From an uncultured Roseiflexaceae bacterium (GTDB lineage Bacteria; Chloroflexota; Chloroflexia; Chloroflexales; Roseiflexaceae): a DNA stretch of 56,939 bases. A program made the position numbers and the translations under genes. The DNA is taken from NCBI GenBank assembly GCA_937974195.1, contig CALJIC010000340.1, forward strand, positions 1-56,939, read 5' to 3'. The notes under the pieces were generated by a model that had not been told where the DNA came from, did not search any database, and saw nothing but the letters and a program-made list of their open reading frames with translations. Below, one piece after another: positions 8,214 through 17,629 of the stretch. The stretch's first letter is position 1, and the number at the start of each line of letters is the position of its first letter.

Positions 8214-9769
8214 GCCGCCTCCTTGCGGGCGCCGAGCAGCGCGGGCAGCTCGCGCGCGTGGCGCAGCACCGCGCGCCCGCCCGGCGCGAGCGCCAGGGTC
8301 GCCAGGCCGACCGCGCCGGCGAGCGGCCCGGCGATCAGGAGGTTGAGCAGGTAGCTCTCGGTGGCGCCCAGGAGCCGGAAGGCGCCGAGGGCGAGCAGGA
8401 TGGCGATCGCTGTGTAGGCGAAGGGCGCCACGGCGCGGTAGAGGTCGCGCTGCCGCACGTGGCCGCGCCGCCCGACGTACCAGAACAGCAGCGGCGTGCG
8501 GATGAGGAGGCCGACGACGCCATACGAGGCGGCCACCCCGACCGGCCCCCAGATCAGGCCGAGCGCGATCGCCGCGACCGTCAGGCCGGTGCTGATGAAG
8601 CCCCAGCGGAGCTGCTCGCCGGTGCGGGCCTGTGAGACGAACAGCCAGCCGGTCGTGTTCGAGATCGGCTCGGCCAGCCCGGCGATGCCCAGCAGCGCGA
8701 AGAGCAGGCTCACGCCCGCCCACTCGGGGGCCAGCACCACGCCGATGATCCAGTCCGACGTGCCGATCATCAGCGCGACCAGCGGCACCGTCAGCAGGCA
8801 GACGAGCGACGCCATGCGCAGGTAGAACTCGCGGTAGCGCTCGGGCGCGTCGTTCAGGCGGCTGAGCGCCGGGACGGCCACCGTGCTGAACGGGTCGCTG
8901 ATGCGGCGCAGCGGCAGCAGCAGCAGGCCGTAGGCCTTGCCGTACAGGCCGAGCGCCGCCGGGCCGTAGAACTTGCCGATCAGCAGGTTGTCCAGGTTGC
9001 GCGCGAAGTAGTTCACGATGCGGAAGCCGGTCAGGTTGCCGCCGAACACCAGCATCGGCCGGACTCCGCTGCCGCGCGAGGGCAGGTGCGGGCGCCAGCG
9101 GCACGCGAGCCACAGCCCGGCGATCTCGACCGGCGACTGGATCAGCAGCGCCAGCACCAGCGCCCAGTAGCGCAGGTGCTGCGGCAGCAGGGCCGCGGCT
9201 ACGATCGCGCAGACCGTGCCGGCCAGGGTGGCGGTCATGTCGACCTTGACCAGCGTGGCGAAGCGCATCTGGCGCTTCAGCAGCGCGCGGTGCTGGACCG
9301 TCATCCCGCCCAGCACGAAGCCGAAGGCGATCGCGATCGTCACCGCCAGCAGGCGCGGCTCGGCGTAGAACCACGCCAGCACCGGCGCGGTGAGCGCGGT
9401 GACGAGCCCGAGCAGCACGCCCATGGCGACGTTGATCCAGAACAGCGTGCTGACCTGCTTCTGGTCGAGCGACTCGCGCTGGACCGTGGCCGCCGAGAGG
9501 CCGAGGTCGTTGAACAGGGCGATGAAGCCGGTGACGACCACGACCATGCCGATCAGGCCGCTGTCGGAGGGCAGGATCAGCCGCGAGAGGATGGCGGTCT
9601 CGGCGATCCCCAGCGCCTGCTTGCCGACCTGGTAGCCGATGGTGACGGCGCCGCCGCGGATGGTGCGCCGCTCGATGTCGGCCTTGATATGCTCGGTGCC
9701 GAAGTATGTCTCGGGCGCGCGCTTGCGCGCCTCGGCGTCCTGTGCTGTTGGTACGGGGAGCGATTCCAT
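8210..9769 (-). CDS. Polysaccharide flippase, Wzx/WzxC-like (MATE-like MOP exporter)
   Basis: 519 residues with about 12-14 hydrophobic segments. The conserved N-terminus G-G-A-V-T-I-G-Y-Q-V-G-K-Q and the central segment N-Y-F-A-R-N-L-D-N-L-L-I-G-K-F-Y-G belong to the WzxC/MviM-type lipopolysaccharide biosynthesis proteins of the MOP superfamily. It should flip undecaprenyl-diphosphate-linked repeat units across the membrane. The start at 9769 (M-E-S-L-P-V-P) shares one base with the TGA of the upstream GT4. With the Wzy-like and Wzz-like genes here it defines a Wzx/Wzy-dependent pathway. Confidence 0.93.
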   Translation of the reverse strand: MESLPVPTAQDAEARKRAPETYFGTEHIKADIERRTIRGGAVTIGYQVGKQALGIAETAILSRLILPSDSGLIGMVVVVTGFIALFNDLGLSAATVQRESLDQKQVSTLFWINVAMGVLLGLVTALTAPVLAWFYAEPRLLAVTIAIAFGFVLGGMTVQHRALLKRQMRFATLVKVDMTATLAGTVCAIVAAALLPQHLRYWALVLALLIQSPVEIAGLWLACRWRPHLPSRGSGVRPMLVFGGNLTGFRIVNYFARNLDNLLIGKFYGPAALGLYGKAYGLLLLPLRRISDPFSTVAVPALSRLNDAPERYREFYLRMASLVCLLTVPLVALMIGTSDWIIGVVLAPEWAGVSLLFALLGIAGLAEPISNTTGWLFVSQARTGEQLRWGFISTGLTVAAIALGLIWGPVGVAASYGVVGLLIRTPLLFWYVGRRGHVRQRDLYRAVAPFAYTAIAILLALGAFRLLGATESYLLNLLIAGPLAGAVGLATLALAPGGRAVLRHARELPALLGARKEAA

Positions 9770-10968
9770 CAGCGGTCCCTCTGGAGCGCAGCGGGCGGCG
9801 CGGCGGCGAACGCGGGCGACACCGCGCGGTACATGGCGAGGTACCGGCCGACCACGTCCTCGAGCGCGTACTGGCGCGCGACGTGGCTGCGCCCGCGCTC
9901 GCCCCATACGCGCAGGTCGGGGGCGGTGAGCGCCTCGGCGAGCGCGCGGGCGAGGGCGGCGGGGTCACCCGGTGGGACGAGCCGCCCGGTGAGGCCGTCC
10001 TGCAGCACCTGGGCCGCCCCGTCGGTGCTGGTTGCCACACAGGGCAGGCCGCAGGCGAGCGCTTCGAGCAGGGCCACCGGCAGCCCTTCCGAGTAGGACG
10101 GCAGCACAAACAGGTCGGCGGCCTGCAGGAATGGCGCGACATCGTCGCAGCCGCCGGCGAAGATGACACGCTCGGCCACGCCCAGCCGCCGGGCCTGCTC
10201 TTCGAGCGCCGCCTGCTGCGCGCCGCTGCCGACCAGGAGCAGGCGCGCGTCGGGCACCTGCTGCAGCGCAGCGGGCCAGGCGGCGAGCAGCACGTCGACG
10301 CCTTTCTCGGGCGACAGGCGCCCGGCGTAGATAGCCAGGGGCCCGTCCGGGAGGCCGAGCGCGGAGCGCAGGGCGCGGCGCTGGTCGGGCGTGACGGGCC
10401 GGAAGTGCTCGAGGTCGACGCCGTTGGCGATATCCCACAGGCGCGCGGCCGGCATGCCGACGCTCAGCAGCTCGGCGCGGATGGCCGGGCTGATGCAGAC
10501 GAAGGCGTCCGCCAGGCGCGCGGCGGCCGCCAGGCGCAGGCGCCCGGTGAGCGGGCGGCGCCGGGTCAGCAGGCTGACATCGCCGAAGTCGCCGCTGCCG
10601 TGCGGCATGACCACCAACGGGCAGCGGAAGAGCGCGCGCGCCAGCAGCCCGATCGTCATCGGCGAGATCATCTGGTGGCAGTGGAGCACGTCGTAGCGCC
10701 GGCGCAGCCGCCACAGCAGCCAGAGCGCGCCCAGAATGAAGCTGATCGCCGCGAGTGCCTTGCCCGCGTCCCCCCAGCCGACGCGGTAGGTCGGCAGGCC
10801 CCGCACCTCCTCGTAGCGCGCCAGCCCGCGGTGGTGGCGCGTCACGACCAGGACCTCGACGCCGCGCGCCCGGAGCTGGCGGGCGGTGTCGAGCACAACG
10901 CGCTGCGCCCCGCCGATCGACGGGTAGAAGACGCTGGTGATCATCGCCACGCACGAGGGTGTGCTCAT
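9769..10968 (-). CDS. GT4-type glycosyltransferase
   Basis: 399 residues, GT-B fold. The acceptor half shows T-S-V-F-Y-P-S-I-G-G-A-Q-R-V-V and H-G-S-G-D-F-G-D. The donor half has Y-A-G-R-L-S-P-E-K-G-V-D and the EX7E motif in E-G-L-P-V-A-L-L-E-A-L-A-C-G. A hydrophobic segment near residue 80 (I-L-G-A-L-W-L-L-W) could be a membrane-association helix. The gene overlaps both neighbours by 1-4 bases. Confidence 0.92.
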   Translation of the reverse strand: MSTPSCVAMITSVFYPSIGGAQRVVLDTARQLRARGVEVLVVTRHHRGLARYEEVRGLPTYRVGWGDAGKALAAISFILGALWLLWRLRRRYDVLHCHQMISPMTIGLLARALFRCPLVVMPHGSGDFGDVSLLTRRRPLTGRLRLAAAARLADAFVCISPAIRAELLSVGMPAARLWDIANGVDLEHFRPVTPDQRRALRSALGLPDGPLAIYAGRLSPEKGVDVLLAAWPAALQQVPDARLLLVGSGAQQAALEEQARRLGVAERVIFAGGCDDVAPFLQAADLFVLPSYSEGLPVALLEALACGLPCVATSTDGAAQVLQDGLTGRLVPPGDPAALARALAEALTAPDLRVWGERGRSHVARQYALEDVVGRYLAMYRAVSPAFAAAPPAALQRDR

Positions 10969-11738
10969 CGGTGCCTGCCCCGCTCCTTGGTGCAGCGGTA
11001 GATAATCTCGTCGCGCCTGATGCCGTAGCGCCGGGCCGTCTCCTCGCTGCAGGTCTGCGCGAAGTCGTCGAGCGTGACCGTAAAGCCGGCGGCCTCCAGG
11101 CGATCCTTGTAGTCGCGCCCGTAGACGCGCACGTGGTCATCCTGGCCGAACAGGCGCTCGCGCTCCTTCGGCGAGGTCACGCTCCAGTCCTCGAAGGTCG
11201 TCGCCCGCCTCATGTCGACGGGCGACTGGATGATCGCCCAGCCGCCGGGCTTCAGCACCCGGCACAGCTCGCGCATGGCCCGGCAGTCGTCCGGCACGTG
11301 CTCCAGCACGTGGTTGCAGAGGATGACGTCGAAGGTGTCGTCGGCGAACTGCATCCGGGCGACGTCCAGCTTGATCTGCGCCAGCGGCGAGTCCAGGTCG
11401 CCGCTGATGTATTCGAGATTGGGCAGCGCCCGGAGGCGCTTCTGCAGCGCGTACTCGGGCGCGATGTGCAGCACCCGCAGGTTGTCCACGAAGAGATTGG
11501 TCCGTTCCTGAAAGTAGAGCCACTGCAGGCGGTGGCGCTTCAGCGAGCCGCAGCCCGGGCAGCGCGAGTTCGGGAGCCGGCCGTTCCTGCCGGCCGGCAG
11601 AAACGCGCGAAACTGCCCCTTGCAGCAGGGGCACATCACCTGGTCGCCGGCGTACAGCGCCGTGGTCATCTTCAGGTACACCCGCTTGACCAGGTGATGG
11701 TAGCGCTTGGGCACGAGTGTTTTGACCAGTGGGCGCAT
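10965..11738 (-). CDS. SAM-dependent methyltransferase with N-terminal zinc-ribbon cysteines
   Basis: 257 residues. Cysteines at about 36, 38, 39 and 60, 63 (C-P-C-C...C-P-G-C) form a likely zinc ribbon ahead of the methyltransferase domain. In that domain V-L-H-I-A-P-E is the unusual motif I, Y-I-S-G-D-L-D the acidic motif, and D-V-I-L-C-N-H-V-L-E-H-V the motif II/III region. This architecture is common in capsule and O-antigen clusters, where such enzymes may methylate sugars. The substrate is not known. The stop overlaps the next gene's start (ATGA at 10968-10965). Confidence 0.87.
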   Translation of the reverse strand: MRPLVKTLVPKRYHHLVKRVYLKMTTALYAGDQVMCPCCKGQFRAFLPAGRNGRLPNSRCPGCGSLKRHRLQWLYFQERTNLFVDNLRVLHIAPEYALQKRLRALPNLEYISGDLDSPLAQIKLDVARMQFADDTFDVILCNHVLEHVPDDCRAMRELCRVLKPGGWAIIQSPVDMRRATTFEDWSVTSPKERERLFGQDDHVRVYGRDYKDRLEAAGFTVTLDDFAQTCSEETARRYGIRRDEIIYRCTKERGRHR

Positions 11739-11785
11739 GATACATCGAGCTCTCCATTGGCCGCGAGCCGTCGGTGCGCAGGTGT

Positions 11786-13285
11786 CTACTCGCGGATACG
11801 GTACACCGAGAACTCCGCGTTGGCGTACACCGGCTCGAGCTGCGCCTGGTGGCGGGCGATGAAGCCGTTGAAGAACTCGCGGTCGCGGAAGAGCTCCTCG
11901 CGCGACGTCACCACGTAGGCGGCGTCGATGCTGCGGATGAAGCCCCACAGCTCCTGGTCGTCGTCGGTGACGTGGTAGCTTGCGGCGGGCCGGCCGGTGT
12001 ACAGCGACAGCGCGCGCGCCTTCTGGAAGACGATCACGTCGTCCGGCTCCGTCGTCGACCTGATGTATTCGAAGAGCTCGGCGGCCTCGCGGGTGCCGAC
12101 CCCCTCCGACAGCGCCGGGTACTCCTGGCGCGGGATCTGTGTGATGTAGGCGCCGAGCGTCATGACGGTCAGCAGCGCCAGCAGGGCGGGCTCCAGCCGC
12201 CCCAGCCGCACCGCGCTCAGGCTGCGCAGGCCGAACATGACATAAAAGACGAACAGCGGCACGAGCGGCAGCAGGAAGCGGTTGCCCTGGTAGAAGGACC
12301 AGACCAGAATGACCGCCAGGTACGGGATGGGCAGCAGCTCGAACACAGTCGGGCCGCGCCGCAGCCGCATCACGTAGCCGAACAGCGCGAGCAGCGCGAG
12401 CAGCACGAACAGCGGCGTGCGCACGATCCGCGGGTAGCCCTCGTACCAGAACATGGTGAACGCGAGGCGGTACTCGGAGAAGTTGCCCGCGACCACCGAC
12501 AGGTCGCCGCCGAGCTGGTCGAGGTAGCTGCTATCGCCCTGCACGAACAGCCGCTGGACCGCCGCGCAGGCCAGCACCAGGCCGGCCACCCTGAGCGCGA
12601 ACGGGCTCAGCCGCCGGAAGCGCAGCAGGTCGTACAGCAGCAGGCAGGGGAGCAGCAGGATGCCCAGGGTGCGCGTCCCGTACGCGAGGTAGATCGCGAG
12701 GCCCACGGCCGCCGTGTAGCCGTTCGGCACGCGCGTGCCATCGGCCGCCCGGTAGGCCCGGTCGATCAGGTACAGGCTCAGGTACAGGAAGAAGATGAAC
12801 GGCATCTCCGAGTTGATGCTGTCCTTGAAGTCCCAGATATACGGGTTGAGCCCGATCAGCGCCAGCAGCGCCAGCGTGGCCGCGGTCGAGAGGTAGCGCC
12901 CGAAGGTCAGGTAGACCACCACGAGCGCCGCGATGAAGAACAGGATCACCTCGACCTTCATCGGCGTGAGGTCGAGCCCGTACAGCGCGTAGACCGGCGC
13001 GAGCAGCAGCGGGAACACCGGCGGGTAGGCGCGCGGCGAGTAGCCCGGCCAGAACGGGTTGTAGATGTAGCCGGTGTCCTCGTAGGGCCGGCCCTCGACG
13101 ATGTTCTTCGCGTGGTGGATGTACAGGCTGAAGTCATCGCCCCACTCGTGGCCCGCGCGGATCGTGGCCAGGTGCAGCACGCCGACGGCCAGGATGAGCG
13201 CGATCGCCAGCAGGTTGGCGCGCGTCAGCGCCACGGCCTGCGGCCGCTCGGCGCGCGGCGAGAGCGCTTCGATCTGCGTCTGCAT
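11786..13285 (-). CDS. GT39/ArnT-like integral membrane glycosyltransferase
   Basis: 499 residues with about ten membrane segments. The first luminal loop carries E-W-G-D-D-F-S-L-Y, the acidic pair expected of PMT_2/ArnT-like GT-C enzymes, followed by a Tyr/Pro-rich stretch. The C-terminal ~90 residues form a soluble tail (D-D-V-I-V-F-Q-K-A-R-A...). Such proteins use polyprenyl-phosphate sugars on the outer face, so this one may decorate the exported polymer or a protein. The ATG at 13285 has GAGGAG about eight bases upstream. Confidence 0.82.
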   Translation of the reverse strand: MQTQIEALSPRAERPQAVALTRANLLAIALILAVGVLHLATIRAGHEWGDDFSLYIHHAKNIVEGRPYEDTGYIYNPFWPGYSPRAYPPVFPLLLAPVYALYGLDLTPMKVEVILFFIAALVVVYLTFGRYLSTAATLALLALIGLNPYIWDFKDSINSEMPFIFFLYLSLYLIDRAYRAADGTRVPNGYTAAVGLAIYLAYGTRTLGILLLPCLLLYDLLRFRRLSPFALRVAGLVLACAAVQRLFVQGDSSYLDQLGGDLSVVAGNFSEYRLAFTMFWYEGYPRIVRTPLFVLLALLALFGYVMRLRRGPTVFELLPIPYLAVILVWSFYQGNRFLLPLVPLFVFYVMFGLRSLSAVRLGRLEPALLALLTVMTLGAYITQIPRQEYPALSEGVGTREAAELFEYIRSTTEPDDVIVFQKARALSLYTGRPAASYHVTDDDQELWGFIRSIDAAYVVTSREELFRDREFFNGFIARHQAQLEPVYANAEFSVYRIRE

Positions 13286-13314
13286 GGCGTTGCTCCTCGG
13301 GCCTGCCGGGATGC

Positions 13315-14292
13315 CTAGTCCGCCGCGGCGCTGAGCTCGGCCAGCGCCGCCCGGTCCTGCAGGAACCACTCGACGGTGCGGCGCAGCCCTTCTTCCGGGA
13401 GCACCTGCGGCCGGAAGCCGAGCGCGCAGATGCGGCTGATGTCCACCACCAGCCGCTCCGGGTCGCCCGGCCGGACCGCGCCGCTGTACTTGAAGCGCGG
13501 CGACGCGCCCATGTAGCGGCACAGCGTCCGCGCCAGCCAGTCGATCGAGCACTGCTGGCCGGAGCCGACGTTGTACACCTCGCCCTCGAGCGCGCCGCGC
13601 TCCGCCACGATCATCGCCGCGCGGGCCACATCCTCCACGTAGCCGAAGTCGCGCTCCTGCGTGCCGTCGCCGTGGATGAACAGCTCGTCGCGGTTCTGGC
13701 TGATCCGCTCCATCAGGTCGTAGACGACCTGCTTGCGCTGGCGCGGCCCGTAGATCGAGAACAGCCGCAGCGAGGCGGCCCGCAGGCCGTACAGCCGGCT
13801 GTAGACCGCGACGTAGCGCTCGGCGGCGAGCTTGCTCACGCCGTAGGGCGAGATCGGGAAGGTCGCGTCGTCCTCGGACACCGGGATGCGCAGCGGGTTG
13901 CCGTACACCGCCGCCGACGAGGCGTAGATCAGCGCGCCGGGGTAGCGCAGCGCGCGCATCGCCTCCAGCAGCTGGAAGGTCGACTCGAAGTTGATCTGGT
14001 AGTCCCAGGCCGGGTTCGCGACCGAGGGCGGCACGTAGGCGTTGGCGGCGAAGTGGAAGATCGCGTCGTACGGCTCCTCCAGCAGCTGCGGCCAGAGCTG
14101 CGTGCGCATGTCCACCTGCAGCATGCGGATCTGACCGGCGACGCGCTGGAGATTCTCGGCCCGCCCGCTCACCAGGGTGTCGAGCACGGTCACCTGCGCG
14201 CCCGCCGCGACGAGCGCCTCCACCAGGTGTGATCCGATGAAGCCGGCGCCGCCGGTCACGAGCACCCGCCGAGCGCTCCAGTAGTCGTTCAT
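13315..14292 (-). CDS. NAD-dependent sugar epimerase/dehydratase (extended SDR, GalE-like)
   Basis: 325 residues. The Rossmann motif V-L-V-T-G-G-A-G-F-I-G-S lies near residue 10, the catalytic pair Y-G-V-S-K (Y-x-x-x-K) follows S-S-A-A-V-Y-G, and the C-terminus has R-P-G-D-P-E-R as in UDP-sugar 4-epimerases. It likely makes a UDP-hexose or hexuronate for the locus. The ATG at 14292 overlaps the stop of the upstream GT4 (ATGA). Confidence 0.93.
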   Translation of the reverse strand: MNDYWSARRVLVTGGAGFIGSHLVEALVAAGAQVTVLDTLVSGRAENLQRVAGQIRMLQVDMRTQLWPQLLEEPYDAIFHFAANAYVPPSVANPAWDYQINFESTFQLLEAMRALRYPGALIYASSAAVYGNPLRIPVSEDDATFPISPYGVSKLAAERYVAVYSRLYGLRAASLRLFSIYGPRQRKQVVYDLMERISQNRDELFIHGDGTQERDFGYVEDVARAAMIVAERGALEGEVYNVGSGQQCSIDWLARTLCRYMGASPRFKYSGAVRPGDPERLVVDISRICALGFRPQVLPEEGLRRTVEWFLQDRAALAELSAAAD

Positions 14293-15482
14293 GGGTTGCT
14301 CCTTTGGGCCATATTGCCGAGCGCGTGGGCCGGGCTGAGCGCCAGCCGGTAGGCCTCGACCGTGCGGCGGGCGACGGCCGCCGGCTCGTACCGCTGGCGG
14401 GCGATCGCCTGCGCGTAGGCGCCCATGCGCAGCCGCAGCTCCGGGGACTCGATCAGCTCCACGAGCCGCTCGGCCAGGCCGTATGTGTCGCCCGGCTCCA
14501 CGAGAAAGCCGCTCTCGCCGTCGGCCACCATCTCGGGGATGCCGCCGACGCGCGAGGCCACCACCGGCTTCCCGACGGCCATCGCCTGCGCCAGGATCGT
14601 CGGCGACGTCTCCTCGTGGGAGAAGAGCGCGACCGCGCCGCAGGCGCGCAGCTCGCGCACGAGGCGCTCGTTCTCCACGTGCCCGGCGAACTCCACCGCG
14701 TCCTCCAGCCGCAGCCGCCCCACCAGCGCGCGGATCTCGCGCGCGTACTCCGGGTCCGGCGCCGGGCCGAGGATCAGCAGGCGCGCGCCGGGCACGCGGG
14801 CGCGGGCGAGCGCGAGGGCGCTCAGCAGCCCCTCGACGTTCTTGCGGCGCGTGAGGACGCCGGCGAACAGGATGTGCGCGCCGTTGGTGGCCGGCGCCTC
14901 GGCGAAGAACTCGCGGGCAATCGGGTTCGGGATGCTGACCCGCCGGCCGCGCACCAGTCCCTCGAGGGAGCGCGCGTCGTAGTCCGAGATCGAGATCACC
15001 ACCCGCGCCTCCCGCAGCACCCGCCGCATCGTCGCGGCGACGAGCCGGCTTCTGACGCGCGACTTGAGCGAGGCTCCGGCGAGCTCGGCCTCGCGGTGGA
15101 CCAGCCCGTGGACGGTGATCACTGACGCGGGCGAGATCTGGATGGCGACGTCGCCGCGCCGCCCGAGCCCGTGGCCGTGCACGACGTCGACGCCGATCTG
15201 GCGCGCCAGCCGCCGCGCGTACAGCACGTCGAGGAAGGATCGCGTGAGCAGGCGCAGCCGGCGCTGCCCGCGGACGTAGCATATCTGAAGCTTCTCGCTC
15301 ACCCGCTCGGTGCGCGAGGGCGCCTCGCCCTGGTGGAAGCAGAGCACGGTGACGCGGGCGATCTGATCCTGCGCGGCCAGCTCCGGCGCCAGCGCGCTGA
15401 CCACCGCTTCGATCCCGCCGACCACCTTCCCCGCCTCCAGCGGGTAGGGGCTCACCATCATCACCTGTAGGCCCGATGCCAT
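14289..15482 (-). CDS. GT4-type glycosyltransferase (EX7Q variant)
   Basis: 397 residues, GT-B fold, starting near V-M-M-V-S-P-Y-P-L-E-A-G-K-V-V-G-G. V-H-G-H-G-L-G and I-T-V-H-G-L are acceptor-side motifs; L-F-A-G-V-L-T-R-R-K-N is the donor-side loop. The usual EX7E becomes E-T-S-P-T-I-L-A-Q: the second acidic residue is Gln. Relatives with this change are common, so the protein may still be active with altered chemistry. It is translationally coupled to the epimerase gene. Confidence 0.88.
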   Translation of the reverse strand: MASGLQVMMVSPYPLEAGKVVGGIEAVVSALAPELAAQDQIARVTVLCFHQGEAPSRTERVSEKLQICYVRGQRRLRLLTRSFLDVLYARRLARQIGVDVVHGHGLGRRGDVAIQISPASVITVHGLVHREAELAGASLKSRVRSRLVAATMRRVLREARVVISISDYDARSLEGLVRGRRVSIPNPIAREFFAEAPATNGAHILFAGVLTRRKNVEGLLSALALARARVPGARLLILGPAPDPEYAREIRALVGRLRLEDAVEFAGHVENERLVRELRACGAVALFSHEETSPTILAQAMAVGKPVVASRVGGIPEMVADGESGFLVEPGDTYGLAERLVELIESPELRLRMGAYAQAIARQRYEPAAVARRTVEAYRLALSPAHALGNMAQRSNP

Positions 15483-15493
15483 CAGCAGTCCTT

Positions 15494-16408
15494 TCAGCGC
15501 ACGTGCTGGAGCGCCCCCGCTCGCGCACGGACCCGCGCCCACGCCTGCGTGTAGCGCAGCCCCAGCAGCACGCCGGTCACCTGGAAGCGCTGCCCAACCC
15601 CCTTGAGCCGCCGGTCGAGCCAGATGCCGCGGATCTTGGCCAGCGGCGGGAGCAGATCTTTGATCACGGCCTTCGCGAACGAGCGGAAGGAGCCCGGCTG
15701 CTGGGCGCGCAGCTGCTCCATGCCGTTCGTGACGCGCACGACCTTGCGCGCGAGCTCGCCGAACGTGCGCCGCGCCGGGTGGAGCACCTCCACGTCGTCG
15801 GCGTAGAGCAGCGGCAGCCCTGCCGCATAGACCCGCTGGCCCCACTCGCGGTCGCCGCCCGACGTCAGCGTCGCGTCGAACGGCCCGACCCGCTCCACCA
15901 CGGCGCGCCAGGTGAACACGTTCGCTGTGGCGCCGTAGTGGTACTTCTCGACGTACTTCTGCTGCGGGAAGCCGGTGAGGCTCTCGAACAGCTCGACCGC
16001 CGTCGGCCGGTCCGGGTGCTGGAAGAAGAGCGTGATGCGCCCCGCCACCAGGCCGGGCGCCGGCAGCCCGCTGAGCCGCGCCACCCCCCGCTCGATCCAG
16101 TCGGGCTGCGGCAGGCAGTCCGAGTCGGTGAACGCGAGCACCTCGCCGCGGGCGATCGCCAGGCCGGCGTTGCGGGCCGCGTACGAGCCGGGGCGCGGCT
16201 CGCAGCAGAAGACAACCAGCTCGTGCTGGCGCAGCGCGGCCCGCACGTCATTGTCCGAGCCGTTGTCCACCACCACGACCTCATAGCGGGCGCGTGGGTA
16301 GGTCTGCCGCTCCAGCGCCTGGAGGCAGCGCAGCAGCCGCTCGGTGTCGTTGAACACCGGGATGATCACGCTCACGAACGGCAGCGTCGCTTCGGTCTGC
16401 GCTTCCAT
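15494..16408 (-). CDS. GT2 family glycosyltransferase
   Basis: 304 residues. P-F-V-S-V-I-I-P-V-F-N-D, E-V-V-V-V-D-N-G-S-D and the D-S-D metal site in A-F-T-D-S-D-C are present; R-P-G-S-Y-A-A-R-N-A-G matches the GT2 at 6012-6968, so the two are probably duplicates. The start at 16408 (M-E-A-Q-T-E-A-T-L-P-F) is preferred because it mirrors the paralogue; an ATG at 16456 would add 16 residues. Eleven bases separate the stop from the next gene. Confidence 0.9.
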   Translation of the reverse strand: MEAQTEATLPFVSVIIPVFNDTERLLRCLQALERQTYPRARYEVVVVDNGSDNDVRAALRQHELVVFCCEPRPGSYAARNAGLAIARGEVLAFTDSDCLPQPDWIERGVARLSGLPAPGLVAGRITLFFQHPDRPTAVELFESLTGFPQQKYVEKYHYGATANVFTWRAVVERVGPFDATLTSGGDREWGQRVYAAGLPLLYADDVEVLHPARRTFGELARKVVRVTNGMEQLRAQQPGSFRSFAKAVIKDLLPPLAKIRGIWLDRRLKGVGQRFQVTGVLLGLRYTQAWARVRARAGALQHVR

Positions 16409-16476
16409 CGCACGCTTCTGTCCGGCAGCCGGCCGGACGCCTTCCGAATCTATCATAGCCCTGGTTCAGCCACCCG

Positions 16477-17625
16477 TCAGGCGGCCACCGCGCGCGCGCC
16501 CGACACGGCCAGCTCCAGGTACGGCGCCATGCGCGCCACCACGTCGTCCCACCGGTGGCCGCGGGCGACCTCGGCGTGCGCGCGCCGCCCGAGCTCCTCG
16601 GCCTCCCGCGGGTCCGCGAGCAGCGCCACGAGCGCCTCCGCGAGCGGGCCGGGCTGCCCCGGCGGCACCAGCCGGCCGGTCACGCCGTCGCGGATGATCT
16701 CGGGCGTGGCGCCCTGGTCCGAGCCGATGCACGGCAGCCCGTAGGCCATGGCCTCGAAGAACACGTGCCCCCACGGCTCGAACAGCGAGGGCATCACGAA
16801 CAGCGTCGCCTGGGCGTACAGCCGCTCCAGCGCCGCCCGGTCGGTCACGAAGCCGTGCCAGCGCACGCCGGGCTGGGGCGGGCCGACCGGCCGCTTGGGG
16901 CCGACGATCCACAGCTCGGCGCGCGGCAGCTCCCGGCGCACCTGGCCCCACGCGCGCAGCAGCGTCATCCCGCCCTTGCGCGCGAAGTCGCTGCCGACGA
17001 ACAGGGCGATCTGCCGGTCGTAGCGCTTGCCGTCGAGCGGGGGCGGGTCGAAGTTCGCGCCGCCGCCGACGCGGATCACCCGCGCCGGGTCGCAGCCGTA
17101 GTCCTCGATCATCGAGCGGCGCAGGAACTCGCTGCGCGGGAACAGGAACGCCGCCTGCCGGTACGTCGCGCCCTCCAGCGCCACCCAGGCGTCGCGGGCG
17201 CGGCCGCGCAGGGGCGCCCACTGCGGGAAGTAGCGCTCCGAGAGCATGTAGGTGTTGTCGGTGTGCAGCACGTACGGCCGCCCGGCGTCCAGCCGGCCCG
17301 GCGCGAACAGCGTGTGCAGCTGGACGATCAGGTCGTAGCGGCCGTCGAGCTGCCGCAGGCGCCGCTCGGCGATCGCGGTGCGCCGGCGGAACAGCGCCAG
17401 GCTCAGGCCGGCCCGCGCGCGCCAGACGTCGCGGTTCGGGTGGAAGTGGCGCAGCTTCGCCAGGTACAGCTCGAGCTTCGAGGGCGCCGGGCGCACCACG
17501 TCCACCACGGTGAAGCGCCGGTCGAGCGCCATGTACAGGCCGGCGCTCTTGGTGTTCGGCCGGCTGCGGAAGTCGCTCACGTGCTCCATCGTCAGGCCGA
17601 GCACGCGCAGGGGTGCGGAGCTCAT
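16477..17625 (-). CDS. GT4-type glycosyltransferase
   Basis: 382 residues, GT-B fold. Acceptor half: V-L-G-L-T-M-E-H-V-S-D. Donor half: L-F-V-G-S-D-F-A-R-K-G-G and the EX7E motif in F-E-P-W-G-H-V-F-F-E-A-M-A-Y-G-L-P. Similar motifs occur in the GT4 at 3676-4854. Its ATG (17625) lies five bases past the stop of the upstream Wzy-like gene, so they are certainly cotranscribed. Confidence 0.92.
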   Translation of the reverse strand: MSSAPLRVLGLTMEHVSDFRSRPNTKSAGLYMALDRRFTVVDVVRPAPSKLELYLAKLRHFHPNRDVWRARAGLSLALFRRRTAIAERRLRQLDGRYDLIVQLHTLFAPGRLDAGRPYVLHTDNTYMLSERYFPQWAPLRGRARDAWVALEGATYRQAAFLFPRSEFLRRSMIEDYGCDPARVIRVGGGANFDPPPLDGKRYDRQIALFVGSDFARKGGMTLLRAWGQVRRELPRAELWIVGPKRPVGPPQPGVRWHGFVTDRAALERLYAQATLFVMPSLFEPWGHVFFEAMAYGLPCIGSDQGATPEIIRDGVTGRLVPPGQPGPLAEALVALLADPREAEELGRRAHAEVARGHRWDDVVARMAPYLELAVSGARAVAA

Positions 17626-17629
17626 CGTC

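Noticed and set aside
6300..8354. 684-residue plus-strand frame opposite glycosyltransferase genes
   Set aside because: Shadow of the minus-strand GT genes; no motif, and GC bias removes stop codons from the opposite frame.
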